64,000 nt of DNA. It comes from Cornus controversa. Lineage: Eukaryota > Streptophyta > Magnoliopsida > Cornales > Cornaceae. Position 1 is the first letter of the stretch. Every line of letters starts with the position of its first letter. The DNA lies in contig CM048849.1 in NCBI GenBank assembly GCA_026545225.1, positions 42,618,336 to 42,682,335 on the forward strand. The letters are read 5' to 3'. Shown piece after piece: positions 1-11,100 of this stretch. A model generated the notes under the pieces. It saw only the letters and a list, made by a program, of their open reading frames with translations, did no database searches and had not been told where the DNA came from. The position numbers were made by a program, and so were the translations under genes.

Positions 1-1009
1 CTGGTTTATATATGCCTCTACCTACTCCGACTTCTCCATGGATAGATGTTAGCATGGATTTTGTGCTTGGTCTTCCTCGAACACAAAGGGGTATGGATTC
101 TGTCTTAATTGTTGTTGATAGATTTTCTAAAATGGTGCATTTCATACCATGCAGGAAAACTTTGGATGCCTCTCAAATTGCTAACCTGTACTTCAAAGAA
201 ATTGTTTGTTTACATGGTGTGCCAAAGTCCACTTCTAATCGCAATAGGAAGTTTCCAGCCTATCATGGAGGACTTTATGGAAGAAATTGGGGTCTGATTT
301 GAACTTCAGTTCAGCCTATCATCTTCAAACCAATGGGCAAACCAAAGTTGTCAACAGAAGTTTGGGAAATCTGATTCGAAGTCATGTTGGGAATAATTTA
401 AAACAGTGGGATCAGGTTCTCTCTCATGCAAAATTTGCTTTTAATAGGTCCAGAATTCGAACAACTAAGATGAGTCCTTTTGAGATAGTTTATGGGCAGA
501 ATCCGAACAACGTTTTAGATCTGGTCCCACTTCCAATCATAGGCCGTGTGAGTTATAAAGCTGACGAATTGGTGGATCAGATCAAAGAAATTCACAATAA
601 GGTGCGGCAACAAATTGAGGAGAGCAATCACAAGTATAAAGAACATGTCAACAAGGGTAGAAGGCATGAGATCTTTGATGTGGGAGATTATGTATGGGTT
701 GTTTTGACTAGAGATCGATATCCGGGTGGTGAACACAATAAGCTAAGTGCAAGAAAGATTGGATCGCGTGAAGTACTTGAGAGGATTGACGACAATGCAT
801 ACAGGTTGAAGCTTCCAAGCCACATCAAGACATCCGATGTTTTCAATGTTTGTCATTTGATTCCTTATCAAGGTGACTCTTCAAGCAAGGACGATGCTAA
901 CTCGAAGTCGAGTTTTCTCTCACCTGGAAGGACTGATGCAGAGCAAGTGGAAGAGGAATTTCTTCAAACAGTTGAACATCGCAAGAAATCTAGGCTGAGA
1001 GTGCATTAA
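1..1009 (+). pseudogene. Ty3/gypsy pol 3' end (integrase), inactivated
   Basis: This is the C-terminal part of a Ty3/gypsy polyprotein, the integrase that would insert element cDNA into the host genome. It is read in two frames, about 12-302 and 287-1009, so there is a frameshift near 290. The core opens with [13 protein letters not shown], which holds the first catalytic Asp, followed by [12 protein letters not shown]. The usual SDRD segment with the second Asp reads STSNRNRKF, so the Asp is replaced and nearby residues are lost. The usual QTEVVNRSLGNL reads QTKVVNRSLGNL, so the catalytic Glu is Lys. The tail (VGDYVWV, YRLKLPSH, DVFNVCHLIPY) is the normal gypsy integrase C-terminus, and no chromodomain follows. 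Family assignment is firm. The element is cut by the window edge and cannot make active integrase. Confidence 0.93.
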
Positions 1010-1620
1010 TCGCTTTATTGGTTTTAAGTCATTATTTAAGTCTTAAATCTGTTTTAATTTTATGTTTAATGTTGCCTCAGCTTTAGTTGGATATTTCTGT
1101 CATTTTGCTTTTATTTTATAAGTCATGTGCCTATTAAATGAGTCATGTGACCATTTAATGGTTGTTTTTTCATTTTAGGACCTTTTTATTCTGCTGGACA
1201 GAATATTAGCTCTTAGATTATAATTATATGAAGGGCTAAGATTAAATATTTGCTAAGGCATCCCTTATGGTTTATAAAAGGGTTGTTCCAAGTTGTATTC
1301 AGGAGTTTTTCTTGGATATTATCAATATATTTAGCCTGTTATCGCAGCTTTCTACCTCTCCCTTTCTCTTGGTAGTGAGTTGTGGGTGTTTAAGCTATTC
1401 CCTAGCTTGATCTAGCTCTCTGTTTTTCCTTCTTCTATTTATTTCTCTTCATAAGCTGATTACATTAGTGCTCTTATCTTTTTCTAACTCTCCCACTTCA
1501 TCTCTCCCCCTTCTTTCTACATTTTCGAAGTGTTGGGCTAGGATTTGGTGAACACCGAAGGCAAATGGATTGCTCTACTCGGCGAGGGCTACGCATTGGA
1601 CCGAACAAAATTAATTTTCA
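1010..1620 (+). mobile_element. Probable 3' LTR region of the gypsy element
   Basis: AT-rich sequence directly after the integrase stop, where the 3' LTR belongs. A TATA box in the context TTTATAAAAGGG lies at 1271-1282, followed by a pyrimidine-rich leader-like stretch (about 1350-1520). This is the usual layout of a plant LTR promoter and R/U5 region. The second LTR is outside the window, so the ends could not be set by comparison. Confidence 0.6.
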
Positions 1621-3480
1621 GCAAAGTTGAATGGGCTGGGATTTTGGAACATTAGCTTCAAGGCTTGAGTTTTGAGGTAGGGGTGTGAATCCTTGCTTTG
1701 TTTTGATTCTATAGGTCATATACTTGTGACATGAAACTTCTCTTTGAAAATCTTGTGAAAATGTGATCTTCTTGCATATATATAGATTGTCTAGTATGCC
1801 TAGATAGAATTTATGTATCATGCATGGCTTAGTGATGCTCATGAATATATATTGTGAATTTGTGTTCATTTGAGAAGTTTTGTGAGATTTGATTCCATGC
1901 GTTGAGTAAATGCATGAAAGGTAAAATTTTCTTGAAAATGCATAGGTGTTGGTTTCTATGAGATGAGTGGATTGCATTGTGACAAGCACGGGTTGAAATT
2001 TAAAATGCATTCATTTGACAAATGTTTTGCATTGGATGAAATTGGTGAGAATCATGATTTTGTGCATGTGTGATAATGCGCACCTTGTGAGAATTTGTGG
2101 TTTTTGGGGCATGTGTGAGAATTAATAAGGGCCTCGAACCTTAGGGTGCAAGACCCAAAACTTGGCCAAGTGGATGTCGCTTCCGTCGGGTTAGAAACCT
2201 ATAGAGCAAAACCAGAGTATGTGGTCTCAAAATGACCCTTACTAGGGATTGTAACAAGCAGAAGTCCTCAGTTGAATTGATTTCGAGGTGGCATCGAGTT
2301 CATTTGTGATATGTGAATCCTTATAAACTGTTTTTGTGTTGAAGTGTGAAGCATCAATCATGATTTCTAAAACATGTATGTTTTAAGTATGAAAAGCATA
2401 GATATATGTCATGTAGTCAGGTTGAGACTTCATATGCATTCATGCATAGGCTGCCTGAGTTAAGGTAGAGTTGGGCGGATCATTCTTACTGAGCATAGTT
2501 GTATGCTCACCCCCTTCCCCCAAACTCTTTTTCAGATAAAGCTTCGATGGAGGACGAGGCTTAGAGTGCTAGAGTGGATTTTGATGCTCATTTTGGATAT
2601 GTATATAGATGTCCATGCCGGCTTGTGGCATGTTGACTAAGTTAGAAATGTCGTTTTGTACATTGAATAGCCTTATGTAATTATTTCAAATGTAATCGTC
2701 ATATGTGGCATATGTTGACTCTTGAGATTTGAGGAATGAATGTATGATGACCTTTTTGAAATTGAAATATGCATGAGACTCAGTTTATGTGTTTTGGACT
2801 TGTGACACGTGTTATAGATCATTTAGAATGTTTAGCATTCCATAGAGAATGTATGCATGTTGTAGGTTGAGAATTGGATAAGGATAGCATAGGTGATAAT
2901 CACTTGATGACTTTGCCGTAGTAGCAGTCGAGTGATTACAATGCATCGTAATCCCTATTATGATGCATCGTAAATCCATTGGCGATGCATTGTAAGGAAG
3001 TGAGGGTTTGAGTTGAAATTCCAGGGATTTTTGCAAGATGTTACACATCATATGCAATGCATCGTACATTACGATGCATCAAAATGAACTTTACAATGCA
3101 TCGTAATTAGGGTGAGAAAAAGAGATTGAATTCCAGGGGTTTTACACAGGATGGACGCAACATCGGCGATGCATCGTAGTACACTACGATGCATCGTAAC
3201 CAACATTGCGATCCATCGTAATGTGTGACTGGGTGAGACATTGAGGTGTGTTTAGATGAATAAGGGACGTCAAGTATCGGACCCATTGGAATTAGTTGAG
3301 CCTGCAATGTACGTGTATAGGTACGTGCATGTAATTTAAGCTTCCGCGGTAATGTAGATGGATAGACGTTCCATTAGGGCTTAATGGACGACGTCACCTC
3401 TGGTTCCCAGAAGTCAAATATCAGGGCGTGACAACTTCGTATCAGAGCATGATATCAGAGTGGAATTGTATGAGTCGTTT
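1620..3480 (+). mobile_element. Second LTR (gypsy type) with primer-binding site
   Basis: LTR-like sequence ending in GGGCGTGACA at 3433. A degenerate primer-binding site (CGTATCAGAGC, 3438-3448) follows, against the usual TGGTATCAGAGC complementary to initiator Met-tRNA. The stretch near 2500-2640 (ATGCTCACCCCC followed by CAGATAAAGC) resembles the transcribed part of plant chromovirus LTRs. Together these suggest the 5' LTR of a separate gypsy element, whose body is missing after about 3550. The left end was not determined. It lies in intron 6 of the prolyl 4-hydroxylase gene. Confidence 0.55.
2936..3221. repeat. Cluster of nine TTACGATGCATCGTAA-like palindromes
   Basis: Nine copies of a 13-16 bp palindromic motif around GATGCATC occur in 286 bp: 2936-2951, 2958-2973, 2981-2995, 3054-3066, 3069-3080, 3091-3106, 3165-3178, 3184-3199 and 3206-3221. 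The best copies (3165-3178, 3184-3199) contain the 10-bp perfect palindrome CGATGCATCG. Others carry single changes such as CAATGCATCG. Two longer phrases also recur, around 'ATTCCAGGG' at about 3018 and 3130, so the array grew partly by duplicating about 115-bp blocks. It sits inside the LTR-like sequence just before the primer-binding site. Confidence 0.85.
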
Positions 3481-5026
3481 TGATGTTTGACTTTCACCGT
3501 TCACCCCCATTTCCCTCGATCTTAACCGGGTATTGGAAATCGGGGCATGACATACACGAAATCAAAAACCTATGCTCCTTTCAAAAGACTCAGGTCTCTT
3601 CTAATATCTATAAAGGAATGCAAATAATCAAGTGATTTCTCCTCAAATCCAAAAATGTAAAGAATTAAGTATCAACTTGTTGAAATGATATGGCAGATCT
3701 CCACCATTTCAAATTTATGCACACTTCTACCCTTCTAAACACACCATGCAAGGCACAAACACAGCCTGCGAAGCCTCCTCAAATCCCCCTTCCCCAACCG
3801 TAAACCAACAATCATCAACTCTCATTGACCAAGTTATAATAAAAAATGCACCAGATAAGATATTATGAACTGGGGCCACTGGCAACCTGAAGATGGAGCA
3901 ACAGATGTCAACTGGCTTTGCCATCCCACATGTTACCCTAATTCCGAAGCATCTCCTCCTTCAAGATTGAAAGGTCAATAATCAAAATTGCCTCTAACAC
4001 AGCTGTCCACAAGAAAAATACAAAAAGGGACACAAGTTCTCTTTGATCCGCCAAATGTCTTTCCATGGAAACCACAAGCACTTCCATCACAGAGCACTTC
4101 ACAAAATGTTGTCACCTCAATATTTGCACTACCTTGCACCTTCGATATCGGGGCCTTCTCCCTATCCTTACTCTTATGACTGCCATAAAACATCTCAAAG
4201 AAAGCCCCCACAGCCTCGAACTCCTAATCCTTCACTGTTCTATTGAACTGACGATTCCACTCCACCCCTCTATCTTGGAGGGGTGAGAGAGGGGGGAAAA
4301 AGAATATAGAACAACTTTTTTAAATTATCATTCTAGAGGTAGAGAGAAAAGCCTATTTAATATATGTGATAGAGAAAAAACAGTGAACACAACCATCAAA
4401 GGAAGATCTCACACCACACATCATGCCAAAACAGGATCTGAGTGCCTTGTTCAACCACAAAATTGACATATTTGGAGAATTCCTTCCATCCCTTCCCTGC
4501 ACCCTTCCAGAATCCTATACGACATAAATTTCTCAAATTACTAGATGCCCATCTACCACTTTTTCCCCTATATTTCCCCCCTTACAACCTCTTCTATAAA
4601 CCATCTGCTTCAACCACATGCAAACCTTGTTATAAATTTTAAAACAATATGGAGTATGAAAACTGAGTGAACCAAAGACAATTTTTTTTTTCCAGAAATT
4701 GAGACCAAAGACAATTGATATAAGCATTTATGTTGAATATTCACTAATTCAGTGTCTAACTATAATTGCAAACACAATATATAGATGTAAGATTAATCAG
4801 TAAGCAACAAAGAACAAATACATATAATTATTTTCTTAATATATCCGACCAGTAGCGTTTTGATGGAAGCCCGTAGTGACAAAAGCATTTGGTTGCATGA
4901 ATCATCAAAAGAAACATTACAGAATATCTACACAAAGTTAACTGAAATATAAGATTTCAACTAATGGAATGGGAAGAAAAAGAAAAGCCATCAAAGCATG
5001 GTAATTAAAATGCATTTCATACACAC
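3481..5026. other. Intronic sequence without recognised gene
   Basis: Open frames of 60-78 codons on the minus strand (3727-3924, 3975-4211, 4533-4727) match nothing I recognise and are not bounded by convincing splice sites. The stretch lies downstream (minus sense) of exon 6 of the prolyl 4-hydroxylase gene and is best read as intron 6. I looked for the next expected exon (GVKSDVRTSSGMF-like) on the minus strand here and did not find it. Confidence 0.5.
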
Positions 5027-5101
5027 CTTTCCAGTTTTCGTATCCACCACAGTAGAAATCTGAAGACGGGGACTGGCCATTGCTCTAAGATAATCACATT
5101 C
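5027..5101 (-). CDS. P4H1: P4H1 exon 6 (start of catalytic domain)
   Basis: 75 nt, 25 codons, acceptor CTTTGTAG|GAATGT and donor GGAAAG|GTGTGT. It starts ECDYLRAMASPRLQ and ends ISTVVDTKTGK, the most conserved N-terminal segment of the catalytic domain. In homologues the next exon starts G(V/I)KSDVRTSSGMF. It is not in this window and must lie beyond the gypsy sequence at the left end. Confidence 0.95.
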
Positions 5102-8100
5102 CTACAAAGGCAATAAAATTGCACTTTCAAACTAAACTTTGCAACATTGACACAGGATCTTCATAGTTTCATCATAATTATATGGTTACTGCACATTGCA
5201 AACAATCACCTCGCTGATTCTTAACTAACTTGAGAATATACAAAAAAGATAAACACTTGCAATGCTGCTTTTTTAAACACTTCCTTGTAGAAAGTTTCTC
5301 TCTTGAAAGAGTCCTGTTGGCCAAGGGAAGTTTTAGATCGAGTGCATGATTTTTTAATTCAATTTTTTAGTAGCTATTCTATTATTTTAGGCCATTTATT
5401 TTTTTTCAAGTTCTCTGACTGATGTTTCATGTTCTTAATGGCTTTCCTAGAGAAGACATAAGTGAATTTTATACATTGTGAGGCTGAATGAATTTAAGCC
5501 AAGATGGAGATTTGTTGTAATGCTGTCTTGAATTCTAACTCCAATGCCCATGGCAAAAAGAGAGAACATAAATAGGTGCTGGTTTCACCCCCGAGTTTGT
5601 TTTCCAGCTGGAACAGTGTGGCACATTCCAAATGGAGAAGACCCATAACCAGTGAGGCACATTCCGGTACCTGGAACAGTATGGGCATTTGAAGACCCTT
5701 ACCAGTGTTCAAATGTCAGCAATAGTGTTATTTTTTACCTGCATGGTACTGGTCTGATTTTGGCCGCAAAGTTTGTTCTCCCATACTTGGGAACAACATT
5801 GGTACTATCTAATAGAGAGGACTCATAGCATCAGAAGTCCAGTATGGGTGTTCAAAGATCAGTACTAGTGTTATTTGACCCATACAATTGTTTGATCCAG
5901 GGAAGCATCCCTACTTTGAATTCTTCTTGTTCTCATATTTGGGCATGACTAAGTGATGGACATCGTGGGATGTTTCGTACCTATGTCAGGCATAGGCGCA
6001 AAGACATCTTGTTAGGAATATTTTAGTATTTTTCATTTTAGTAGTTACTAGATATTTTAGTAATTATTGGTTATTTTGTTTTCCATTAGGGTTTGCCTAT
6101 AAAAGGCTTCCATGTAACAGACTTCAGTAGTTTTTGAGAAATATTAAAATTATTGTTCAGAATTCTCTCTCTCGGCTTCTTCTCTTCTCTCTTCTTCCTT
6201 CTTTTCTTTTCTCTCTCTTTCTCTCCTCTTCTTCTCCCATTCTCTCTCCTTTGTTTGTCATCACTAAGGGTCTACTATGAAGTTTGGGAAGTGACTCATT
6301 CTGTTGTATGAGAGTGTCAGGATTTGAAATTTCGGCAGCCATCCTGTAGTCTCTTCATATTTTTAGTGAAACTTCTCAATCTTCTTCGCCCGTCGATGGA
6401 AGCATTAAGCCAAATCACTTAAAGCTTCTTTGTGCTGGTCTGTGTATGTGGTTTTTTGCATCTTTCTTTGTTTCCTTCTGAACCCTAAGCTTTGATTTGC
6501 CCGCAACTAAATAATATCAGAGCTTCTGCTACAACGACAAACATGGTATCAGAGATTCTCATAGTGCACTCAACTAGATTGGTCAACACAATGAAACTTT
6601 TTGTCTAAGGCAGAGAGTGGACGTAATTTGCTTAAAAACAATATCCATTAATGTCACTACATCCTATATCAAAGAAAGTAAAGAGAGCTTTCTTCCAAAT
6701 TAACCAACAATGCTAAAGGCCTAAAACTATCTACAACAGACTACCTAGGATCAGATAGCAGAATACCTTGTTCAAGCTCTTCAATTGTATTATAGATTAA
6801 AGTTAAAACATTGAAATAACAAAAATAATTATACCACAGTGACACATCAATAAATGATAGAAAAAGAATCTTCTAAAAAACATCTCTGTTCCTCCTTAAG
6901 TTACCAAATGGTCCACAACTGTAAAAGGTCAGCCATCTCAAAGACTAACATAACGGAATCTACACAGTATTATATATAAAATAAAGCATATAAAGCACTT
7001 GACCAAAAGGTAGGAGCCAACTCTTAGTAAAGTAGCAGACTAAATTGATGAGTTGGTATGAGCTATAATGTGCATATTCTCAAAACCTAATTTATAAATT
7101 TAAATCAAGAAACTCTTGAATATTAAAATTAAATGACAAAATAGTCATGTTCTGATTGTTAGCTGTCACGTCATTACAACAAGAATCAAAAGCCCCTTCT
7201 GATCTACAGTTTTTTTTATAAAAAATTTTGCCTACCACCCCGTGGTTACATGGTAATTGGTAAGCAATACAAAAAAGGACTAACTTCAGGGATGAGCCAT
7301 ACTGAATTTAATCTCGATTGCATTTCATTTTAGCATCAATATTTTACATTCATCAAGTCATATCTATGTTGCTGAACTCAGCATTGTACTTACAAATGTA
7401 ATATAATCCACCAATACATAATTTTATGGATCCATGACCATATCCAATTCCCACTAAACGCAACCATAATCAGGAAAAAAAAATGGTATTATTCCCCCAT
7501 TAAAACAAGCCATACAGATACCACGCAAAATTAAGCTCGTCAAAAGACATCAACCCGAAAAATGCAGTAACAAAAAAAAAAAGCAAAATTCACCTACCTC
7601 CATACTCAAAAAATTATGGAATAAAATAATTCGCGGCAACCAGCTAATTATTTCAGGTTTGACCTACATCAACAAGGAAAGATGAATCAAAAGCTGAACC
7701 AGGCGGGCAGCACTGAAGAAAGGTTATTTCTGAAAAAAAAGAAAAAAAGAAATGAAGAAAGAAAATATATTTTGAAGAAAACAGATTTAGAATACAACAA
7801 ATCTCAAATATAGTTGAATGGTAGAGTGCACTCAAATGACAAATAATAAGCTTAAATCATAAAAGGGCTAAGTGTGTGCCAGTGTGTGACTAGAGGTGAT
7901 TCATTTGGGCTTGTTAATAAAATAAAATAAAATTGAAGAGAGAAATTAAACAAGAAGAACAGAAGAATATAACGTGGTTCAACCATTACGACCTACATCC
8001 ACTGCACACAAAGCCAAAGGGCTACATCACTTTTATTGTATTCTCTCTTCTTTTTGTTTACAATGACCACCTCTATTTATAGGTGAAAGAATACACGTGA

Positions 8101-11100
8101 TAAATCTGAAAAATACATTAATGGAAGATTCCTAAAATCAATCCCATAAATTCCAATAATATATTCTCTAACACCCCCTCTCAAGTTGGTACACGGAGAT
8201 TTTAACTTAAGTGTCAAACTTGAAACTAAATACGAAGTTTCGGGGGATCCGAGTCAAGTTGATCCTAAGATTCGAGACGAGTTGATTTGGAGATCCAAGA
8301 CGAGTTGATCCGAAGATCCGAGATGAGTTGATCTTGAGATCCAAGACAAGTTGATCCAGAAATTCAAGACGAGTTGATCCGAAGATCCGAGACGAGTTGA
8401 TCTTAAGATCCGAGATGAATTGATAGTTGATCTAAAGATCCGAGATGAATCTAGAATAGGATATAACAACCTGCTTTGATACCATGTTAATAAAATAAAA
8501 TAAAATTGAAGAGAGAAATTAAACAAGAAGAACAGAAGAATATAACGTGGTTCGGCCATTACGGCCTACATCCACTGCACACAAAGTCCAAAGGGTTACA
8601 TCATTTTTATTGTATTCTCTCTTCTTTTTGTTTATAATGACCACCTCTATTTATAGGTGAAAGAATACACGTGCTAAATATGGAAAATACATTAATGGAA
8701 GATTCCTAAAATCAATCCCATAACTTCCAATAATATATTCTCCAACAGGGCTTAAATGGTTTTCCAATGTCAATTTTAAAAGATTGCTGAGAGACCATGA
8801 AGGACAATAATTCGAAGTCATTCTTCAACAGTAATGTTCTTAATAGTTATAAGGCGCTTCATTTAAGCTTCCTCTATTTGTAGATTTATAAAAATGAGAT
8901 GTTTGTTTGTATTGAATATTATGCTTCTTGATGTCATCACAAGATCCGGAAAAACCTTTTCTTTAACACTCAGGAGAACCTCTAGAATACCAATTCTTTG
9001 TCCTACAGTATTTTTGTTAAAGGTCACCAAATCTTTTCACACAGTGCTTGTTGATGAAGCAATTGAGAATTCCCAGAGAAGGGGTCAGGTAACTATTATT
9101 TTCAAGATTGATTTTGAATAGGTTAACTGTCATGTGCAATTGGATTTCTTAGATTGTGTTGGAGAAGAAAGGTTTTGGGATTGGATGAAGTGAATGAGTG
9201 GTTGCTTGACATCAATGAATTTTTCTGTGATCATCTATGCCAACCATAATGGTGATTTAAAGCTAGTAGAGTATGAGGTACTGTGACCCCACTCTGACTT
9301 TTATGGTCACAATGGTGGTATAAATATTTAATTTCAACCTAATGGTTATTAGAGTCAAATAATGAGGGCTCGTGAAGGTTTTGTGGTCGGTAGTAGGATT
9401 GTGGGCTCTCATCTTCAATATATGGAATGCACTACTTTTCTCTCATCTACAACTTGAGGATTAGAAAGATTATGGGTCTCATCCACAATCTTAGTTAATT
9501 GCTTCAAACAACGTGTCAAAATGATTCGTTATAAAAATAGTACTTACAGGAAATAAAATTGACAAACTGGCCACATCTTTAGGCTGTTCCAACTCCCACA
9601 AGCAGTTCCCCAGCTTTGTGTAGTAATTGCAAGAAAAATAATATTGCATTGTGGAGCAAGTGGGGAAGCGGCTAGATGATCAGAAGAGAAGTTTCATTTC
9701 AGTAGGTGGTAGAATAACTTTTATCCAGTAACTTTTTTTTTTTTTTTAATCCAGTCCTGTTTAACATTTCTACCTGCTGCCCCTCTCTTTTTATTGTGTT
9801 GGTGAGTGTTGGTTTTTTTTTTTTGATAAGTATTATAGACAACACTCAAGAGGGGAGCGCATCCCAAGAACAACACGAGGGCCCCTAAACACTCAATGAG
9901 TCGACAAAGTCCACTATCTCCCCTATAGATTTACAATTTCTCTCCCGAATCCAAAAAAATAAAGTGCGAAGAAAAGAAAACTTAAACACTATTAGGAGAA
10001 TCCTCTCCCTCAAAGGATCTCCTATTTCTCTCCTTCATAGAGACCACCACAGACAGTGGAATAACCCTCCAGGCATCTCGAGGCTGAACTCCCACAAAAC
10101 CGCCCCTCCATGACTCTAAAGCACTCCTCGTGGACTGAGGCATAACCCACTGAACTCTGAAAATGCCTAGGATCATATCCCAACAATCTCTAGCCATTGG
10201 ACAATGGAGAAGAAGAAGATCCACTGAGTCCTCATCCGACTTGCACATGTAGCACTGATTCACTAGGGTCAATCCCCGCCTCCTCAAGTTATCCCCAGTG
10301 AGAATTCGGCCCAAAACCGGTGAGTGTTGGTTATAAATTAGAAAATACGCAAAGTTACTCTTTTTGGGGGATGGTTTCTAAGAGGAGGCAGAAGGGTTAG
10401 TTAAATGGGAAGGATTTCGCCCACCGAATATCAGGGAGGATTAGGCTTGCAAATTTCACTTGTAGAGATAGTGCCATTACTACAATGTAGTTGTGGAAAT
10501 TCTGACAGGTTTTCACTCCTCCATTCTTTAAATAATCAAATTCTTTAATTGCATTACCTCACCCCACACATCCACACAAAGAAAATCACAAACATCCAAT
10601 CATGAAATTATTTTAATCAAGTTTGCCACAGTTTGCCATAATCATTTGTGAATAATTTCAGGCTGGGAAGGGCTGAGACTTGGATTGATTTACAAGGCAG
10701 GTCTAATAACGAGCTATCTGTCAAGAAGAGCATAATATTGGTGACAATGCCTATGATTCATGCATATTGTACTTGTTTCACACACTATCCTAAATATTAT
10801 TAACTATCAACGGCTACAACTAGTTGATTTACAGTTCAAACCTTTAGACCGAATATCAAAGGTACAAATAAAGGAGGGATGGGGAAGGGGAGAGTCTCCC
10901 TGAAAGCAGTGTAAAGGAAGGAGAGAATGAAAGGCATAAGCACCACAAATATGTGCATATCATGACATGAAGGCTAGAGTTAACCTATCAGTTCTATACA
11001 TTAACCTCTCAGTTCTACACAAGTACACTTCTCTGAGTTCTGATATATTATATAACCTGGAGGTTTTAATTTTTTTGAGTAACTTCATTTAGTGTTCAAA

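Noticed and set aside
3975..4211. Possible host gene on the minus strand at 3727-4211
   Set aside because: Two short frames without recognisable motifs or good splice sites. They do not match the missing P4H1 exons.
6157..6342. Arg/Glu-rich minus ORF
   Set aside because: Antisense of the pyrimidine-rich leader of an LTR remnant.
8254..8559. 101-codon minus ORF with repeated SSDQLVL-like peptide
   Set aside because: It lies entirely within a TRIM and its repeat array. The peptide repeat is a by-product.
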